NCBI RefSeq assembly: GCF_963664915.1
Contig: NZ_OY761810.1
Location: 124,001-188,000 of the forward strand
Origin: an uncultured Caproiciproducens sp.
GTDB lineage: Bacteria > Bacillota > Clostridia > Oscillospirales > Acutalibacteraceae
Reading direction: 5' to 3'
Length of the DNA stretch: 64,000 bases
In this document: in pieces, positions 28,018-37,102 of the stretch
Position numbering within the stretch: position 1 is the first letter of the stretch
How the letters are laid out: each line of letters opens with the position of its first letter
Notes under the pieces: model-generated
The model's database searches: none
Seen by the model: the letters and a program-made list of their open reading frames with translations, nothing else
Told to the model about the DNA's origin: nothing
Position numbers and translations under genes: made by a program

Positions 28018-28569
28018 ATGACGACATTGGAACAAGTGGAAAAACTGCGTGAAAAGGCAAATGTAAGCTATGACGAGGCAAAGGCGGCTTTGGACGCGGC
28101 GAACGGCGACTTGCTGGAAGCGCTTATCTTTCTTGAAAAGCAGGGAAAGACAACCGCACCGGCCGGCGGCGGCTACTACAGCAGTGCGGAATCTGAAACC
28201 AAAAATGCAGAATCGCAAAATCAAGCGTACCGCGCGTACCCGAATAAAAATTACCATGACGGCGAAACTTTTTCCTCCCTTATGAAAAAGTTCGGAAGAT
28301 TTCTCGTGAAAATCGTCCACATGGGCAATGTGAATTACTTTGAAGTCCTCAAGGGTCAGGAAAACAAAGCTTCCATTCCTGTTACGGTTCTCGCACTGCT
28401 TCTGATCTTCGCGTTCTGGGTAACTATTCCGCTCATGATTGTCGGACTGTTCTTTGGATTGCGCTACCGTTTCAGCGGCCCAAATTTTAACGGAGATACG
28501 GTAAATCATGCCATGGACAGCGCGGCGGACGCAGCGGAAAACCTCAAAAAATCAATCAATCAAAAATAA
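28018..28569 (+). CDS. DUF4342 membrane protein with UBA-like N-terminus
   Basis: The 183-residue protein begins with a UBA/TS-N-like three-helix domain (residues 5-45: KLREKANVSYDEAKAALDAA). A linker follows, then a DUF4342 region with one hydrophobic hairpin (about 121-150) and a soluble tail. The ATG follows GAAGGAG. It is 21 bases upstream of the response regulator and probably shares its transcript, so it may be an effector or sensor accessory of the two-component system (inference). Confidence 0.75.
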   Translation: MTTLEQVEKLREKANVSYDEAKAALDAANGDLLEALIFLEKQGKTTAPAGGGYYSSAESETKNAESQNQAYRAYPNKNYHDGETFSSLMKKFGRFLVKIVHMGNVNYFEVLKGQENKASIPVTVLALLLIFAFWVTIPLMIVGLFFGLRYRFSGPNFNGDTVNHAMDSAADAAENLKKSINQK

Positions 28570-28590
28570 CGGGAAACGGCAGGGTTAACA

Positions 28591-29265
28591 ATGGGTGCGA
28601 ATATACTGATTGTTGAGGATGAAGAGAAAATCGTACGGTTTGTGGAACTGGAACTCGGTTATGAGGGCTACACCACAGCGAAAGCGTTTGACGGCAGAAC
28701 AGGGTTGGAACTCGCCGAAACCGGCAGGTTCGACCTTGTTCTGCTGGATATCATGCTGCCGAAACTAAGCGGAATGGAAGTGCTGCGCAGAATTCGCCGT
28801 ACTTCCTCCGTCCCGGTAATTATGCTGACAGCGCGGGACAGCGTGGTGGATAAAGTTTCCGGCCTCGACAGTGGGGCGAGTGATTATATTACCAAGCCTT
28901 TCGCGATTGAGGAACTCCTCGCAAGAATCCGCACCGCTCTGAGAAAGACCCTGCCGCAGGACGACACGGCGCTGTCCTGTTCCGGTGTGATGCTGGACAC
29001 AGGCCGCCGTACGGTGGCGGTGCAGGGCACGCCTGTTGAACTGACGAAGAGGGAATTTGATCTTCTCCACTACCTGATGAAAAACAAAGGACTGGTCATT
29101 TCCCGCGAAACACTTCTTGAACATGTATGGGGATTTGATTTTACGGGAGAGACCAACGCCGTCGACGTGTATGTGCGCTTCCTTCGCGGTAAAATCGATG
29201 AGGTATTTGGACTGAAACTGATTCAGACCGTAAGAGGAGTGGGATATGTGATTAAAGATGAATAA
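28591..29265 (+). CDS. OmpR/PhoB-family response regulator
   Basis: The 224-residue protein has a receiver domain with acidic pair EDEE, phospho-acceptor Asp in LVLLDIMLPK near residue 53, the conserved Thr in MLTARDS and Lys in TKPF. The C-terminal winged helix (residues 130-222) includes LTKREFDLLHYL. It overlaps the kinase gene by eight bases, the usual layout for a cognate pair. Confidence 0.95.
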   Translation: MGANILIVEDEEKIVRFVELELGYEGYTTAKAFDGRTGLELAETGRFDLVLLDIMLPKLSGMEVLRRIRRTSSVPVIMLTARDSVVDKVSGLDSGASDYITKPFAIEELLARIRTALRKTLPQDDTALSCSGVMLDTGRRTVAVQGTPVELTKREFDLLHYLMKNKGLVISRETLLEHVWGFDFTGETNAVDVYVRFLRGKIDEVFGLKLIQTVRGVGYVIKDE

Positions 29266-30733
29266 CGAGCAGCTAAACAGTCCCGCAAATCGTCTGGGCA
29301 ATAAATTCAAGTTCTCTATTGTTCTGAAACTCAACGCAAAGCTGTTTTTACGCATATTCAGCCTGTTTCTGGCTCTCGATATTATCCTATGTTTGTTGTG
29401 TACGGCAGGTTTCGCTTTGCGCTCCGAACAGATTGCGGCGAACGCTGCCGCATTGCTGAATAAAACGGGGCTGCCCACTCAATCAGATAAAGATTTGCTT
29501 GCCCTCACAGGAATCAGTGTTTCGGAAAACAACGGAGAGCCAAAAGGGCTTCGGTTTCAAATCCCCGGCATTGTACAGTCCCGATTTTCCAAACTGACCG
29601 CGACCGGCGTGCGCAGCATCGAGTTTCCTGATTCCAAGGGTTTGTCATTTGGAAAATATTTGGAGAATGCTGTTTACCATGTACCGGCGGACGTCAATGG
29701 GCGTTCCTACCTGATTACGGTTTCAAACAATGCATCGATACGGATATTTGAATATATCGCTGTGATCCTGCTGATTCTGGAATTGCTGCTGCTGCTTGGC
29801 GGCATTTCATCCGGTGCCAGAACCATACGCAGGACGCTGCAGCCGATTGAAGAACTGGCTGAAACCGCCAGAAGCCTTAACGACGGCGGCGCCCTAACAC
29901 CCGAAAAACTGGAAGCGCTGGCGGGCAAGCTCGACGGAATCAATGCCGCCAAACTGGATACCCGGATATCGGTGGGTGAAACGCAGAACGAACTGAAAAC
30001 GCTTGCTTCCGCCATTAACGGGATGCTGGACCGGATCAATGAATCCTACCGTTCCCAGGTACGGTTTGTGTCCGATGCATCCCATGAGTTAAGAACCCCG
30101 ATTTCCGTCATTCAAGGATATGCCAACCTACTAGACCGCTGGGGAAAGAACGATCCGAAAACTTTACAGGAATCCATTGATGCCATCAAGGACGAAACCT
30201 CAAATATGAAGGGATTGGTGGAACAGCTTTTATTCCTTGCCCGCGGTGACAACAATACCATGACCCTTCAGATAGAGCGTTTTGAGCTGTCGGCCCTCGC
30301 CTGCGAGGTATTGCGGGAAACGCAGATGATCGACGCAGGGCATGAATACGAGTCCCATGTTACGCCCGTTTTTATCAATGCGGATGAAGGGCTTGTCAAA
30401 CAAGCGATGCGGATTTTGATTGACAATGCCATGAAATACTCCCCCGCAGGAAAGCGGATTACCATTTCCGTTTCCGGTGAAGACAGCCACGCCAGACTGA
30501 CCGTACAGGATGAAGGCATTGGAATCCCGTCCGAAGCAGTGCCGCGCATTTTTGACCGGTTCTACCGTGCCGACGAATCACGCGCAAGGGCCACGGGCGG
30601 AACCGGCCTGGGACTGTCCATTGCGCAATGGATTGCGGAACGTCATGGCGGACACATGGAAGTTTTGAGCAGAGAGGATATCGGTACCAGAGTTACGATC
30701 GTGCTTCCTGCGGCGGCAGAGAATCAACTGTAA
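29258..30733 (+). CDS. Membrane sensor histidine kinase
   Basis: The 491-residue kinase has two membrane segments (about 32-55 and 163-185) around a roughly 105-residue outer sensor. A HAMP region follows, then the dimerisation domain with phospho-His in SDASHELRTPISVIQGY near residue 280. The ATP domain has N box NAMKYSP, G1 DEGIGIP and G2 GGTGLGLSI. It resembles the ArlS/CssS type. The signal is unknown; the outer domain has no recognised fold. Confidence 0.93.
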   Translation: MNNEQLNSPANRLGNKFKFSIVLKLNAKLFLRIFSLFLALDIILCLLCTAGFALRSEQIAANAAALLNKTGLPTQSDKDLLALTGISVSENNGEPKGLRFQIPGIVQSRFSKLTATGVRSIEFPDSKGLSFGKYLENAVYHVPADVNGRSYLITVSNNASIRIFEYIAVILLILELLLLLGGISSGARTIRRTLQPIEELAETARSLNDGGALTPEKLEALAGKLDGINAAKLDTRISVGETQNELKTLASAINGMLDRINESYRSQVRFVSDASHELRTPISVIQGYANLLDRWGKNDPKTLQESIDAIKDETSNMKGLVEQLLFLARGDNNTMTLQIERFELSALACEVLRETQMIDAGHEYESHVTPVFINADEGLVKQAMRILIDNAMKYSPAGKRITISVSGEDSHARLTVQDEGIGIPSEAVPRIFDRFYRADESRARATGGTGLGLSIAQWIAERHGGHMEVLSREDIGTRVTIVLPAAAENQL

Positions 30734-30751
30734 TATGTGCCCCTTAACGAT

Positions 30752-30793
30752 AAGACCGAAGTCACCAATTTGGGAGGCTTCGGTCTTCTTTTC
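30752..30793 (+). terminator. Terminator of the two-component operon
   Basis: The arms AAGACCGAAG and CTTCGGTCTT are followed by CTTTTC. Confidence 0.85.
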
Positions 30794-30971
30794 ATAATTT
30801 TCAGCTTTGCAGCTCCGCAGAAAAATATCAATATTAGTAATTATTATCATTTTATACAAAAGAAAGTGAATTTAGCCGCCTAAAATATACCTTTTTAGGG
30901 TAGATTAAATATAATAAAAAGGATATACTATAGTCACAGAAAAGAAATAAAAAAACAGGAGGTTCTTACTC

Positions 30972-31118
30972 ATGAAAGAAAGAGAGTTCAATAAAAAGAT
31001 TCAATTTACAGACGAAAACGGCGTTAGCGCGCCAGCATATCAGGAGAGCGAGTACGAAATCCCAGACGAGGCAAGCTGCTCAGCAGAATTTATAAGCGGC
31101 TGCATCTTCAGCGAATAG
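30972..31118 (+). CDS. 48-residue peptide with precursor-like layout
   Basis: A perfect AGGAGG site lies nine bases before an ATG that opens 48 codons. The first two thirds are charged (MKEREFNKKIQF and an EYEIPDE stretch). The last 16 residues are uncharged and hold two Cys (ASCSAEFISGCIFSE). This resembles a leader-core peptide or a short secreted signal, but has no signal peptide. The nitroreductase 66 bases downstream is the only nearby enzyme. I do not recognise the family. A short real protein is likely; a modified peptide is only a guess. Confidence 0.55.
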   Translation: MKEREFNKKIQFTDENGVSAPAYQESEYEIPDEASCSAEFISGCIFSE

Positions 31119-31184
31119 GCAGCGGATATGCCCTATTCCCGAATAAACAATTTTACGATAATGATCAGAAAGGAACGACAATGT

Positions 31185-31784
31185 ATGGAAAAGAATTTTA
31201 ACGAGGCAGTCCAGAACCGCAGATCGTATTATGCAATCAGCAAAGAAAAAGTGCTTCCTGACAAAGAAATCATCAGCCTTATTGAAGACGCGGTAAAATA
31301 TGCCCCCACCGCATTCAACTCCCAAAGTGCGCGGGCGGTTGTACTGTTGGGAACTGAACACGAAAAGCTGTGGGATGAGACAATGGAAATTCTAAGGGCA
31401 ATCGTCCCCGCAAAAAATTTCGCTGCGACTGAAGAGAAAATCAATTCCTTCCGCAACGGATACGGCTCCATCCTCTATTTTGAGGATCAGAGTATCGTCA
31501 CCGGCCTGCAGGAAAACTTTCCGCTTTACAAGGACAATTTTCCGGTCTGGTCGCTGGAATCTTCCGGCATGCTACAGTTCATTGTTTGGACAGCGCTCGA
31601 ATCCAAAGGGTACGGCGCAAGCCTTCAGCATTACAATCCGCTGATTGATGAAAAGGTTGCCGCAAACTGGAACATCCCGAAGAACTGGAAACTTCTCGCT
31701 CAAATGCCGTTCGGCAAGCCCACGGCCACTTCAGATGAAAAAACATTCCTTCCGCTCGATGAGAGAGTCAAAGTATTTAAATAA
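31185..31784 (+). CDS. Nitroreductase family protein
   Basis: The 199-residue FMN-dependent oxidoreductase has the family's NRRSYYAI start, APTAFNSQSAR FMN-contact segment and a C-terminal LPFGKP-like end (QMPFGKPTA). The longer frame adds 19 residues upstream of the AAAGGA site, so the ATG at 31185 is used. The type fits the small HBN1/YdgI-like group. Its natural substrate is unknown. Confidence 0.88.
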   Translation: MEKNFNEAVQNRRSYYAISKEKVLPDKEIISLIEDAVKYAPTAFNSQSARAVVLLGTEHEKLWDETMEILRAIVPAKNFAATEEKINSFRNGYGSILYFEDQSIVTGLQENFPLYKDNFPVWSLESSGMLQFIVWTALESKGYGASLQHYNPLIDEKVAANWNIPKNWKLLAQMPFGKPTATSDEKTFLPLDERVKVFK

Positions 31785-31795
31785 GCGTATAAAAG

Positions 31796-31828
31796 TAACG
31801 CCAACCGTACGTTGGTGTTATTTTTTTA
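31796..31828 (+). terminator. Terminator of the nitroreductase gene
   Basis: TAACGCCAAC and GTTGGTGTTA form a ten-pair stem with G-T pairing, followed by seven T residues. Confidence 0.88.
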
Positions 31829-32064
31829 TCTTTATCATGTTAGTTTCGTGAATCCCTTGATTAATGAATTTTTCCGCTTTCAATGGCGGCATCTTTCGGA
31901 GTTAATGAAATTCTTTATTTCTTCCAACATTATCAACTGTTAATGAAATATTAACAGAATGAAAAGTATAATGGGATATAATACTGTTTAGCTACAAAAT
32001 TACAGCCAGCAGCATACTGAAAACAAATATGTTGCATCATCATCGCATGGAAGGGGATAAATTT

Positions 32065-33360
32065 ATGAATATCAGAACGAAATTGAAAGCAAAGAAGACA
32101 ATTTTTTCCGCGGCGGTTCTTTGTCTGGCCGCTCTGCAGATTACAGCGGCGAATCCGGCGCAGGCCCTCGGTGTTCCGGATATTTCCACCAGCATGGCGT
32201 CATCCATGGTGGATGAAATCAGAACCACGATCGCACCCGGGCTTACTCAAAAGGAATTTGTATATATTGATCAGGCCGGCAAGAGGCTGACCTGTTTTAC
32301 CATGGAGTACAATCCGGCGCAGGCAAGCGTGACCCTTGCGGCCGGCACCCCGCACGACGGAACAAAAATCGGTATGGCTACCGTACGGAATCAAGCGGGC
32401 GCTGCGATCAGCAAAGGGAAGCAGGTGGTCGCCGCCATCAACGCGGATATGTATAATATGAAAACGGGAGATCCATGGGGCGTGGTGGTCAAGGACGGAG
32501 CCGAGATACACAGCTACGCACCCATACGTACATGGTGGAAGTTCTTCGGCGTGAAAACAGACGGTACACCGATTTATGGCGACCGTCAGGTATATGAAGC
32601 GAACAAAGGCAGCATCCAGCAGGCGCTGGGAATCCACAGCATTCTGGTCGACAACAGCGCCGTCGTGAATACGGACCTGACCTCTACGCTTGCCCCCCGC
32701 AACGCCGTGGGTGTCCGCAGTGACCACTCGGTATTCTTTCTGCTGGTGGACGGCAGAAAGGACCCGTATTCCCATGGTTTGACATTGGAGCAGACCGCGC
32801 AGCTCATGAAGGACTTAGGTGCCGTATGGGCGGGCAATCTGGACGGCGGCGGTTCCTCCACCCTGCTGACCAGAACACCCGGAGATACCGCTTTAACCGT
32901 TAAAAACCATCCCTCCGACGGATGGGAACGCGCCGTCGACAATTCATGGCTCTTTATAGCGAACCCGAAGAAGGACGGCATATTTGCTTCGGCTGCCCTG
33001 ACGCCTTATGACAAGACGTATTCCCCAAAATCCATCGTCCAGATAAGCACGAAAGGGCTGGACTTCTCGGGCGCCCCGGCTTCGCTTCCCGCGAGCGGGC
33101 TGAGCTGGGAATTATCCGACGCAAGTTTTGGCACCATGGACCAAAACGGTCTGTTTTCTTCAAACGGAAAGGAAGGGCAAGTGCAGGTGCAGCTTTGGTA
33201 CAACGGCCAGACTGTCGGCTCCACCTATATTGAAATCGCTACGCCGGACAACTATGTTTCCGTTAGCACCATGTTGCCGACTGCCGGACAAAATGCCGGT
33301 ATAACTGCGACCTATCAGGGACGCGAAGTCATCCTTACTATGAAAAAAACAGACTGGTAA
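32065..33360 (+). CDS. Secreted phosphodiester glycosidase (NAGPA domain) protein
   Basis: The 431-residue exported protein has a signal peptide (about 1-35, AQA-L cut). Residues 95-310 are the NAGPA/DUF2233 domain with AINADMYN, GVRSDHSVFFLLVDGR and the signature NLDGGGSSTL. This domain removes sugars held by a phosphodiester bond. The last 100 residues form an Ig-like beta domain. The ATG at 32065 follows GGAAGGGG. A role in cell-wall or exopolysaccharide turnover is likely. It has no surface anchor, so it is secreted or loosely held. Confidence 0.85.
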   Translation: MNIRTKLKAKKTIFSAAVLCLAALQITAANPAQALGVPDISTSMASSMVDEIRTTIAPGLTQKEFVYIDQAGKRLTCFTMEYNPAQASVTLAAGTPHDGTKIGMATVRNQAGAAISKGKQVVAAINADMYNMKTGDPWGVVVKDGAEIHSYAPIRTWWKFFGVKTDGTPIYGDRQVYEANKGSIQQALGIHSILVDNSAVVNTDLTSTLAPRNAVGVRSDHSVFFLLVDGRKDPYSHGLTLEQTAQLMKDLGAVWAGNLDGGGSSTLLTRTPGDTALTVKNHPSDGWERAVDNSWLFIANPKKDGIFASAALTPYDKTYSPKSIVQISTKGLDFSGAPASLPASGLSWELSDASFGTMDQNGLFSSNGKEGQVQVQLWYNGQTVGSTYIEIATPDNYVSVSTMLPTAGQNAGITATYQGREVILTMKKTDW

Positions 33361-33416
33361 ATTTTCTGTTGTTGAAAATATATTCTATGACGGACAGTTG
33401 AAAAATTATGTACGGC

Positions 33417-33455
33417 AAAACGATGCTCCGGCTTTTAGTCGGAGCATCGTTTTTC
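33417..33455. terminator. Strong bidirectional terminator
   Basis: AAAACGATGCTCCG and CGGAGCATCGTTTT form a 14-pair stem ending in T on one strand and A on the other. It lies between the NAGPA gene and the opposing small genes. Confidence 0.9.
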
Positions 33456-33473
33456 AATTCCGGAGAAATAAAA

Positions 33474-33617
33474 TCAGTTCCCGTTTTCCCCCTGCCTGTC
33501 TTTGCCGAATTTTGCTCTGGCGCTTTCAGCCTGAGGGTCATGCTTGATTTGTTTTTTGTCCGTTTTTATTTGCTTCTTATCATTGCCGTTCTTTTTATTT
33601 TTTTGAGAATCGTTCAT
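33474..33617 (-). CDS. 47-residue Lys-rich peptide
   Basis: An ATG preceded by GGGAAAGGTGA opens 47 codons ending in TGA. The product is extremely hydrophilic (MNDSQKNKKNGNDKKQ, later KFGKDRQ), lacks Cys and aromatic residues except one Phe, and is predicted to be disordered. It is followed by a strong terminator. It resembles the small basic stress- or spore-associated proteins of Firmicutes only in composition, and no family is recognised. Confidence 0.5.
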   Translation of the reverse strand: MNDSQKNKKNGNDKKQIKTDKKQIKHDPQAESARAKFGKDRQGENGN

Positions 33618-33651
33618 AAAAAATCACCTTTCCCACGTCTCAGCCTTGCTG

Positions 33652-33861
33652 TTATTCGTATTCAATTTTAAATCCGGTGTGCTCAATACAATCTTTGATT
33701 TCTATTTCCGTCGCGGGTTCATTGTATTCCACCTTAACTGTGCCGGTTGTCAGATTCACGCCGACTTCCTGAACTCCTTTTAGCTTATCCAGCGCATTTT
33801 TTATCTGGGTTTTACACTCTTTATTCTGGATTCCCGAAACACTGCAAAGTACCGTATTCAT
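33652..33861 (-). CDS. HMA-fold small protein lacking the metal CxxC
   Basis: The 69-residue protein follows the ferredoxin-like heavy-metal-associated pattern: beta strand TVLCSVSGI, helix CKTQIKNALDKL, then GVQEVGVNLTTGTVKVEYNE and a closing helix. The metal loop has NKEC where copper chaperones have CxxC, so only one Cys of the pair is left. Other Cys residues (positions 6 and 58) could take over. The ATG follows GGAGG. It is either a variant chaperone or a non-metal HMA-fold protein. Confidence 0.75.
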   Translation of the reverse strand: MNTVLCSVSGIQNKECKTQIKNALDKLKGVQEVGVNLTTGTVKVEYNEPATEIEIKDCIEHTGFKIEYE

Positions 33862-33879
33862 TGTTTTTCCTCCAATGAT

Positions 33880-34029
33880 TCAGCTGTTATTTTTTTCGTG
33901 CTTGCCATCATGCATATTCAATTTATGGCCTTCTATAATCCCCGCATCCGCATTTTCCTTTGGCTTCATTTTTCTCAGCTCAGGATTGCTTTTTTCTCTG
34001 TCCTTCATCCTATTTTTGTTATTATCCAT
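33880..34029 (-). CDS. 49-residue charged peptide
   Basis: An ATG after AGGGAT opens 49 codons. The peptide is very rich in Lys, Asn, Glu and His (MDNNKNRMKDREKSN, later GHKLNMHDGKHEK). It is predicted disordered and has no Cys. It is the first of three small same-strand genes with the HMA-like and Lys-rich proteins. The His-rich end might bind metal (guess). Confidence 0.5.
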   Translation of the reverse strand: MDNNKNRMKDREKSNPELRKMKPKENADAGIIEGHKLNMHDGKHEKNNS

Positions 34030-34150
34030 GTTATTATCCCTTCAGTCATGTAATTGAACTGCCTAATTAGTATCTATTGAAAGAAAAGTTTTATACCGTC
34101 ACCGGCATTTTATGACTTTCATACGAATAGAAATCTTTCTTACGACAGCA

Positions 34151-34184
34151 AAACGCCGCATTGGTTTAAACCAATGCAGCGTTT
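34151..34184. terminator. Terminator after the DUF362 gene
   Basis: AAACGCCGCATTGGTTT and its complement form a nearly perfect stem with one mismatch. T-rich sequence lies on the plus side, and GTTTTGC follows on the minus side. Confidence 0.8.
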
Positions 34185-34208
34185 ATTTTTTTAAAAAGCA
34201 AATAGATC

Positions 34209-35318
34209 CTATTTAACTGTTATTAGCTTATATTCCTTGCTGCCCAACCCCATTTTCACCGCATGATCAATGCAGCTTTTCCAGTTGGTTTCAGGATGGG
34301 TATCGGTAAAATGGTCATGATGGTCTTGCACCTTTTTTGAAAGGATGCTTCCGCTGAGAACGGGCTGGCGGTTTACCGCGTCGGCACAGGCGACATCAAT
34401 AGCAACCGGGTCGAAGGAAGCAAACATGCCGACATCCGGAACAATCGGAATATCATTTTCGGCATGGCAGTCGCAGTAGGGAGATACATCCACTACAAGG
34501 CTGATGTGAAACTGGGGACGATCCTTTAATACTGCGTAAGAATACTCCGCGATTTTACAATTCAGAATATCGTTTGTCTCGTCGCCCATGGGGTTTACCG
34601 CATCGAAATTGCACGCACCAATACAGCGGCCGCATCCGACGCATTGATTATGATCAATTTCCGCTTTATGATTTTCGTCAAAGGAAATCGCGCCATGCGC
34701 GCAGTTCTTTTGGCACATGCCGCAGCTTCTGCAAAGCTCCTGATCCACGACCGGCTTACCTGCACTGTGCATTTCCATTTTTCCTGCACGGGAACCGCAG
34801 CCCATTCCAACATTTTTCAGCGTACCGCCAAAGCCGGTCGACTCGTGCCCTTTAAAATGAGTTAAAGTAAGAAAAATATCGGCGTCCATCACCGCGCGGC
34901 CGATTTTGGCTTCTTTCACATAGTCGCCGTCAATCGGAACCAGAACATCATCGGTCCCTTTCAGACCGTCTGCTATGATAACGTGGCAGCCGGTTGCAAA
35001 CGGGTTGAATCCGTTTTCGTAAGCCGCGTCAAGATGGTCAAGTGCGTTTTTTCTTCTTCCCACATAGAGGGTATTGCAGTCGGTGAGGTATACCTTTCCG
35101 CCCTGTTTTTGAATCAGGTCTACAATGACCTTTGCATAATTGGGGCGCAGGTAGGAAATATTGCCGGGTTCACCAAAATGAATTTTTATGGCAGTAAATT
35201 TGTCTTTAAAATCAATTGTTTCAATACCGGCTTTCTTCACCAGTTTTTCCAGTTTTTGCAGTAAATTACAGCTCGGTGTTGCGCTGAAATCCGTAAAATA
35301 TACCTTTGAAGCTTCCAT
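34209..35318 (-). CDS. DUF362 protein with two 4Fe-4S clusters
   Basis: The 369-residue cytoplasmic protein has an N-terminal and central DUF362 region (KIHFGEPGN, THFKGHESTGFGGTLKNVGMGC). A bacterial ferredoxin insert follows at about 190-250 with CRSCGMCQKNCAHG and CVGCGRCIGAC. Such proteins are common in anaerobes, and their exact reaction is not settled. It is monocistronic. Confidence 0.9.
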   Translation of the reverse strand: MEASKVYFTDFSATPSCNLLQKLEKLVKKAGIETIDFKDKFTAIKIHFGEPGNISYLRPNYAKVIVDLIQKQGGKVYLTDCNTLYVGRRKNALDHLDAAYENGFNPFATGCHVIIADGLKGTDDVLVPIDGDYVKEAKIGRAVMDADIFLTLTHFKGHESTGFGGTLKNVGMGCGSRAGKMEMHSAGKPVVDQELCRSCGMCQKNCAHGAISFDENHKAEIDHNQCVGCGRCIGACNFDAVNPMGDETNDILNCKIAEYSYAVLKDRPQFHISLVVDVSPYCDCHAENDIPIVPDVGMFASFDPVAIDVACADAVNRQPVLSGSILSKKVQDHHDHFTDTHPETNWKSCIDHAVKMGLGSKEYKLITVK

Positions 35319-35434
35319 TCATTCTTCTCCTTTTCAGCCTAACATAACTTTAAAAAGCATTACGTCAATTACAATGAAATCGACTTATAAAATATGATAG
35401 CATACATTTTTAGAAACAAAAATACGACTAAATG

Positions 35435-36817
35435 CTAATTCAGCGCAGAGGTCCACTTTACCCGCAAAATTAAAATGATTGAGATCACGGCGGCAACATA
35501 ATTTGAGAACAGGTTTCCCCAGAAAACAGAATAGAACTGAAGGACATGTTCAGTGGCAAGAATAAAAATATATCGCAGGAACCAAATACGAAGGATGCCG
35601 ATCACCATCGGTACGCCGGTTCGGCCAAGCCCGATAAAGGCCCCCTGCACCGCCATGCAGATGCCAAAGCCCACCACAGAATAGGTGTAGATGTGCAACG
35701 CCCTGTTGGCCACATCCAGCACATCCGCCCGCTGTGTAAACAAAACCGTAAGGTAGGGCGACAACGGCACAATGAGGCCGATAATGGCGACAGCCGTAAT
35801 CGCACTGGCCACACAACCGATCAGGCAGGACCGCTTTGCTTTGTCCGGCTGCCCCGCTCCTATATTCAAGCTGACCATTGTCGTTACCGCCGACCCAAAG
35901 GCAGCCGGCAGGTTGAAACAGACCGCCGTAATATTATTTGCAATGCCTTGTCCATTTAACACCACCGCGCCATATTTCTGGGTTTCATTGTTAATGAGAA
36001 AGAACCCCAAATTCAGCATCAGGCTGGTAAGCATGGCGGGAACACCCACCCGAAACAACTGCCTGATGAGCTGTTTGTCAAACCGGAACCCTTTCAGGAT
36101 GAGCTGATCTTCCCCCTTCTTTACAAACAACTCGTAGAACATCCATCCGCAAATGAGGACGTTGGCACAAAAAGAAGAAAGCACGCAGCCGATTACTTCC
36201 AGCCGGAGCCAGACAACAAACACAACGTTAAAAATGATCTTCAGTACAAGCATGAGCACCATTCTGATAAAAGTAGCCTCAGGCTTTCCGGTCGCATTCT
36301 TAATGGCATTATAAATGCTCTCCAAAAAGGAAAACGGCAGAACAAAAGCGTAAAGGCTGATGTACAACATAACATTGTGAGATATTTCCGCATCCACATT
36401 GGCCGAAATCGGAAACGCCACCAATGCGGACATGGGTGCGATGCAAAAGCCCATGGTAAAGGCAAACACAACAATCTGTGCCGAGATTTTCCGCACTTTG
36501 TCAAAATCCCCATGTCCGTTTGCCTGCCCGATAATTGCCATAGCCGCCACGCTCAGACCCTGAGCCAGCGCCGTCATCATGTTGATAACAGGCTCACTGT
36601 AGGTCACCGCGCTGGCCACCAGTGTTCCTGCCGCGTTATTAATAAAAAGCCCGTCCGTCAACGGCATGAGGGATTGTATGACACTCATCATCAGCGTTGG
36701 CAATGACAGCATCATCAGTGTTTTTAGGATACTGCCATGCAAAATCAGATCCCGTCGCTGTCCGGTACTCTGATGTAAAAACTCAATTTTCAATATTAAC
36801 CCACTTTCTGTTCGCAA
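35435..36817 (-). CDS. MATE-family efflux protein
   Basis: The membrane exporter has about 450-460 residues with twelve predicted segments. Two halves each begin with the MATE-type LSLPTLMMSVIQSLMPLTDGLFI and GVPAML patterns. It probably uses Na+ or H+ to export drugs or metabolites. The start is uncertain: the TTG at 36817 opens the longest frame, but a TTG at 36793 also fits. Neither has a strong ribosome site. Confidence 0.88.
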   Translation of the reverse strand: MRTESGLILKIEFLHQSTGQRRDLILHGSILKTLMMLSLPTLMMSVIQSLMPLTDGLFINNAAGTLVASAVTYSEPVINMMTALAQGLSVAAMAIIGQANGHGDFDKVRKISAQIVVFAFTMGFCIAPMSALVAFPISANVDAEISHNVMLYISLYAFVLPFSFLESIYNAIKNATGKPEATFIRMVLMLVLKIIFNVVFVVWLRLEVIGCVLSSFCANVLICGWMFYELFVKKGEDQLILKGFRFDKQLIRQLFRVGVPAMLTSLMLNLGFFLINNETQKYGAVVLNGQGIANNITAVCFNLPAAFGSAVTTMVSLNIGAGQPDKAKRSCLIGCVASAITAVAIIGLIVPLSPYLTVLFTQRADVLDVANRALHIYTYSVVGFGICMAVQGAFIGLGRTGVPMVIGILRIWFLRYIFILATEHVLQFYSVFWGNLFSNYVAAVISIILILRVKWTSALN

Positions 36818-36919
36818 GTTTTCATTTTATCATCATAAACGATGAATTTCAAGATTCATTTTATCTATTTGTATTCGTTAACGAAAAAACAGTCCGTTTC
36901 AACAGCAGGTTAAGTTCCA

Positions 36920-37102
36920 TTATTTTTTACTGTGTTTATCCTGTTTAATAAAAGCAGTAATACTGATACTCCAGTCATTGCAGGTGTTTGCAGTCTCTCT
37001 GGATTTATAGCCTTCTCCATGTATGATGCACATTTCTTTAGAATTAAATTCACACGTTTGACAGGTCCGCGGTGCCGGTTTTTGTTCTTTTTTCTTTGGC
37101 AT
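36920..37102 (-). CDS. Small four-Cys protein, possible zinc ribbon
   Basis: The 60-residue protein has a Lys-rich start and a Cys set of CQTC, CIIHGEGY and CNDW, which could bind one zinc or iron ion. A GGTGAAAAG site precedes the ATG. The overlapping longer frame has biased content and is rejected. Function unknown. Confidence 0.6.
   Translation of the reverse strand: MPKKKEQKPAPRTCQTCEFNSKEMCIIHGEGYKSRETANTCNDWSISITAFIKQDKHSKK

Noticed and set aside
30972-31784. Full RiPP gene cluster around the 48-residue peptide
   Set aside because: No radical-SAM, lanthipeptide, lasso or peptidase/transporter genes are near; the nitroreductase is of the ordinary small type.
32200-32775. 191-residue minus-strand frame within the NAGPA gene
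   Set aside because: It is an antisense open frame caused by GC-rich codon usage; no ribosome site or domain.
33408-33671. 87-residue hydrophobic plus-strand frame after the NAGPA gene
   Set aside because: It covers a terminator hairpin and is antisense to the 47-residue Lys-rich gene; the hydrophobic look comes from reading Lys codons backwards.
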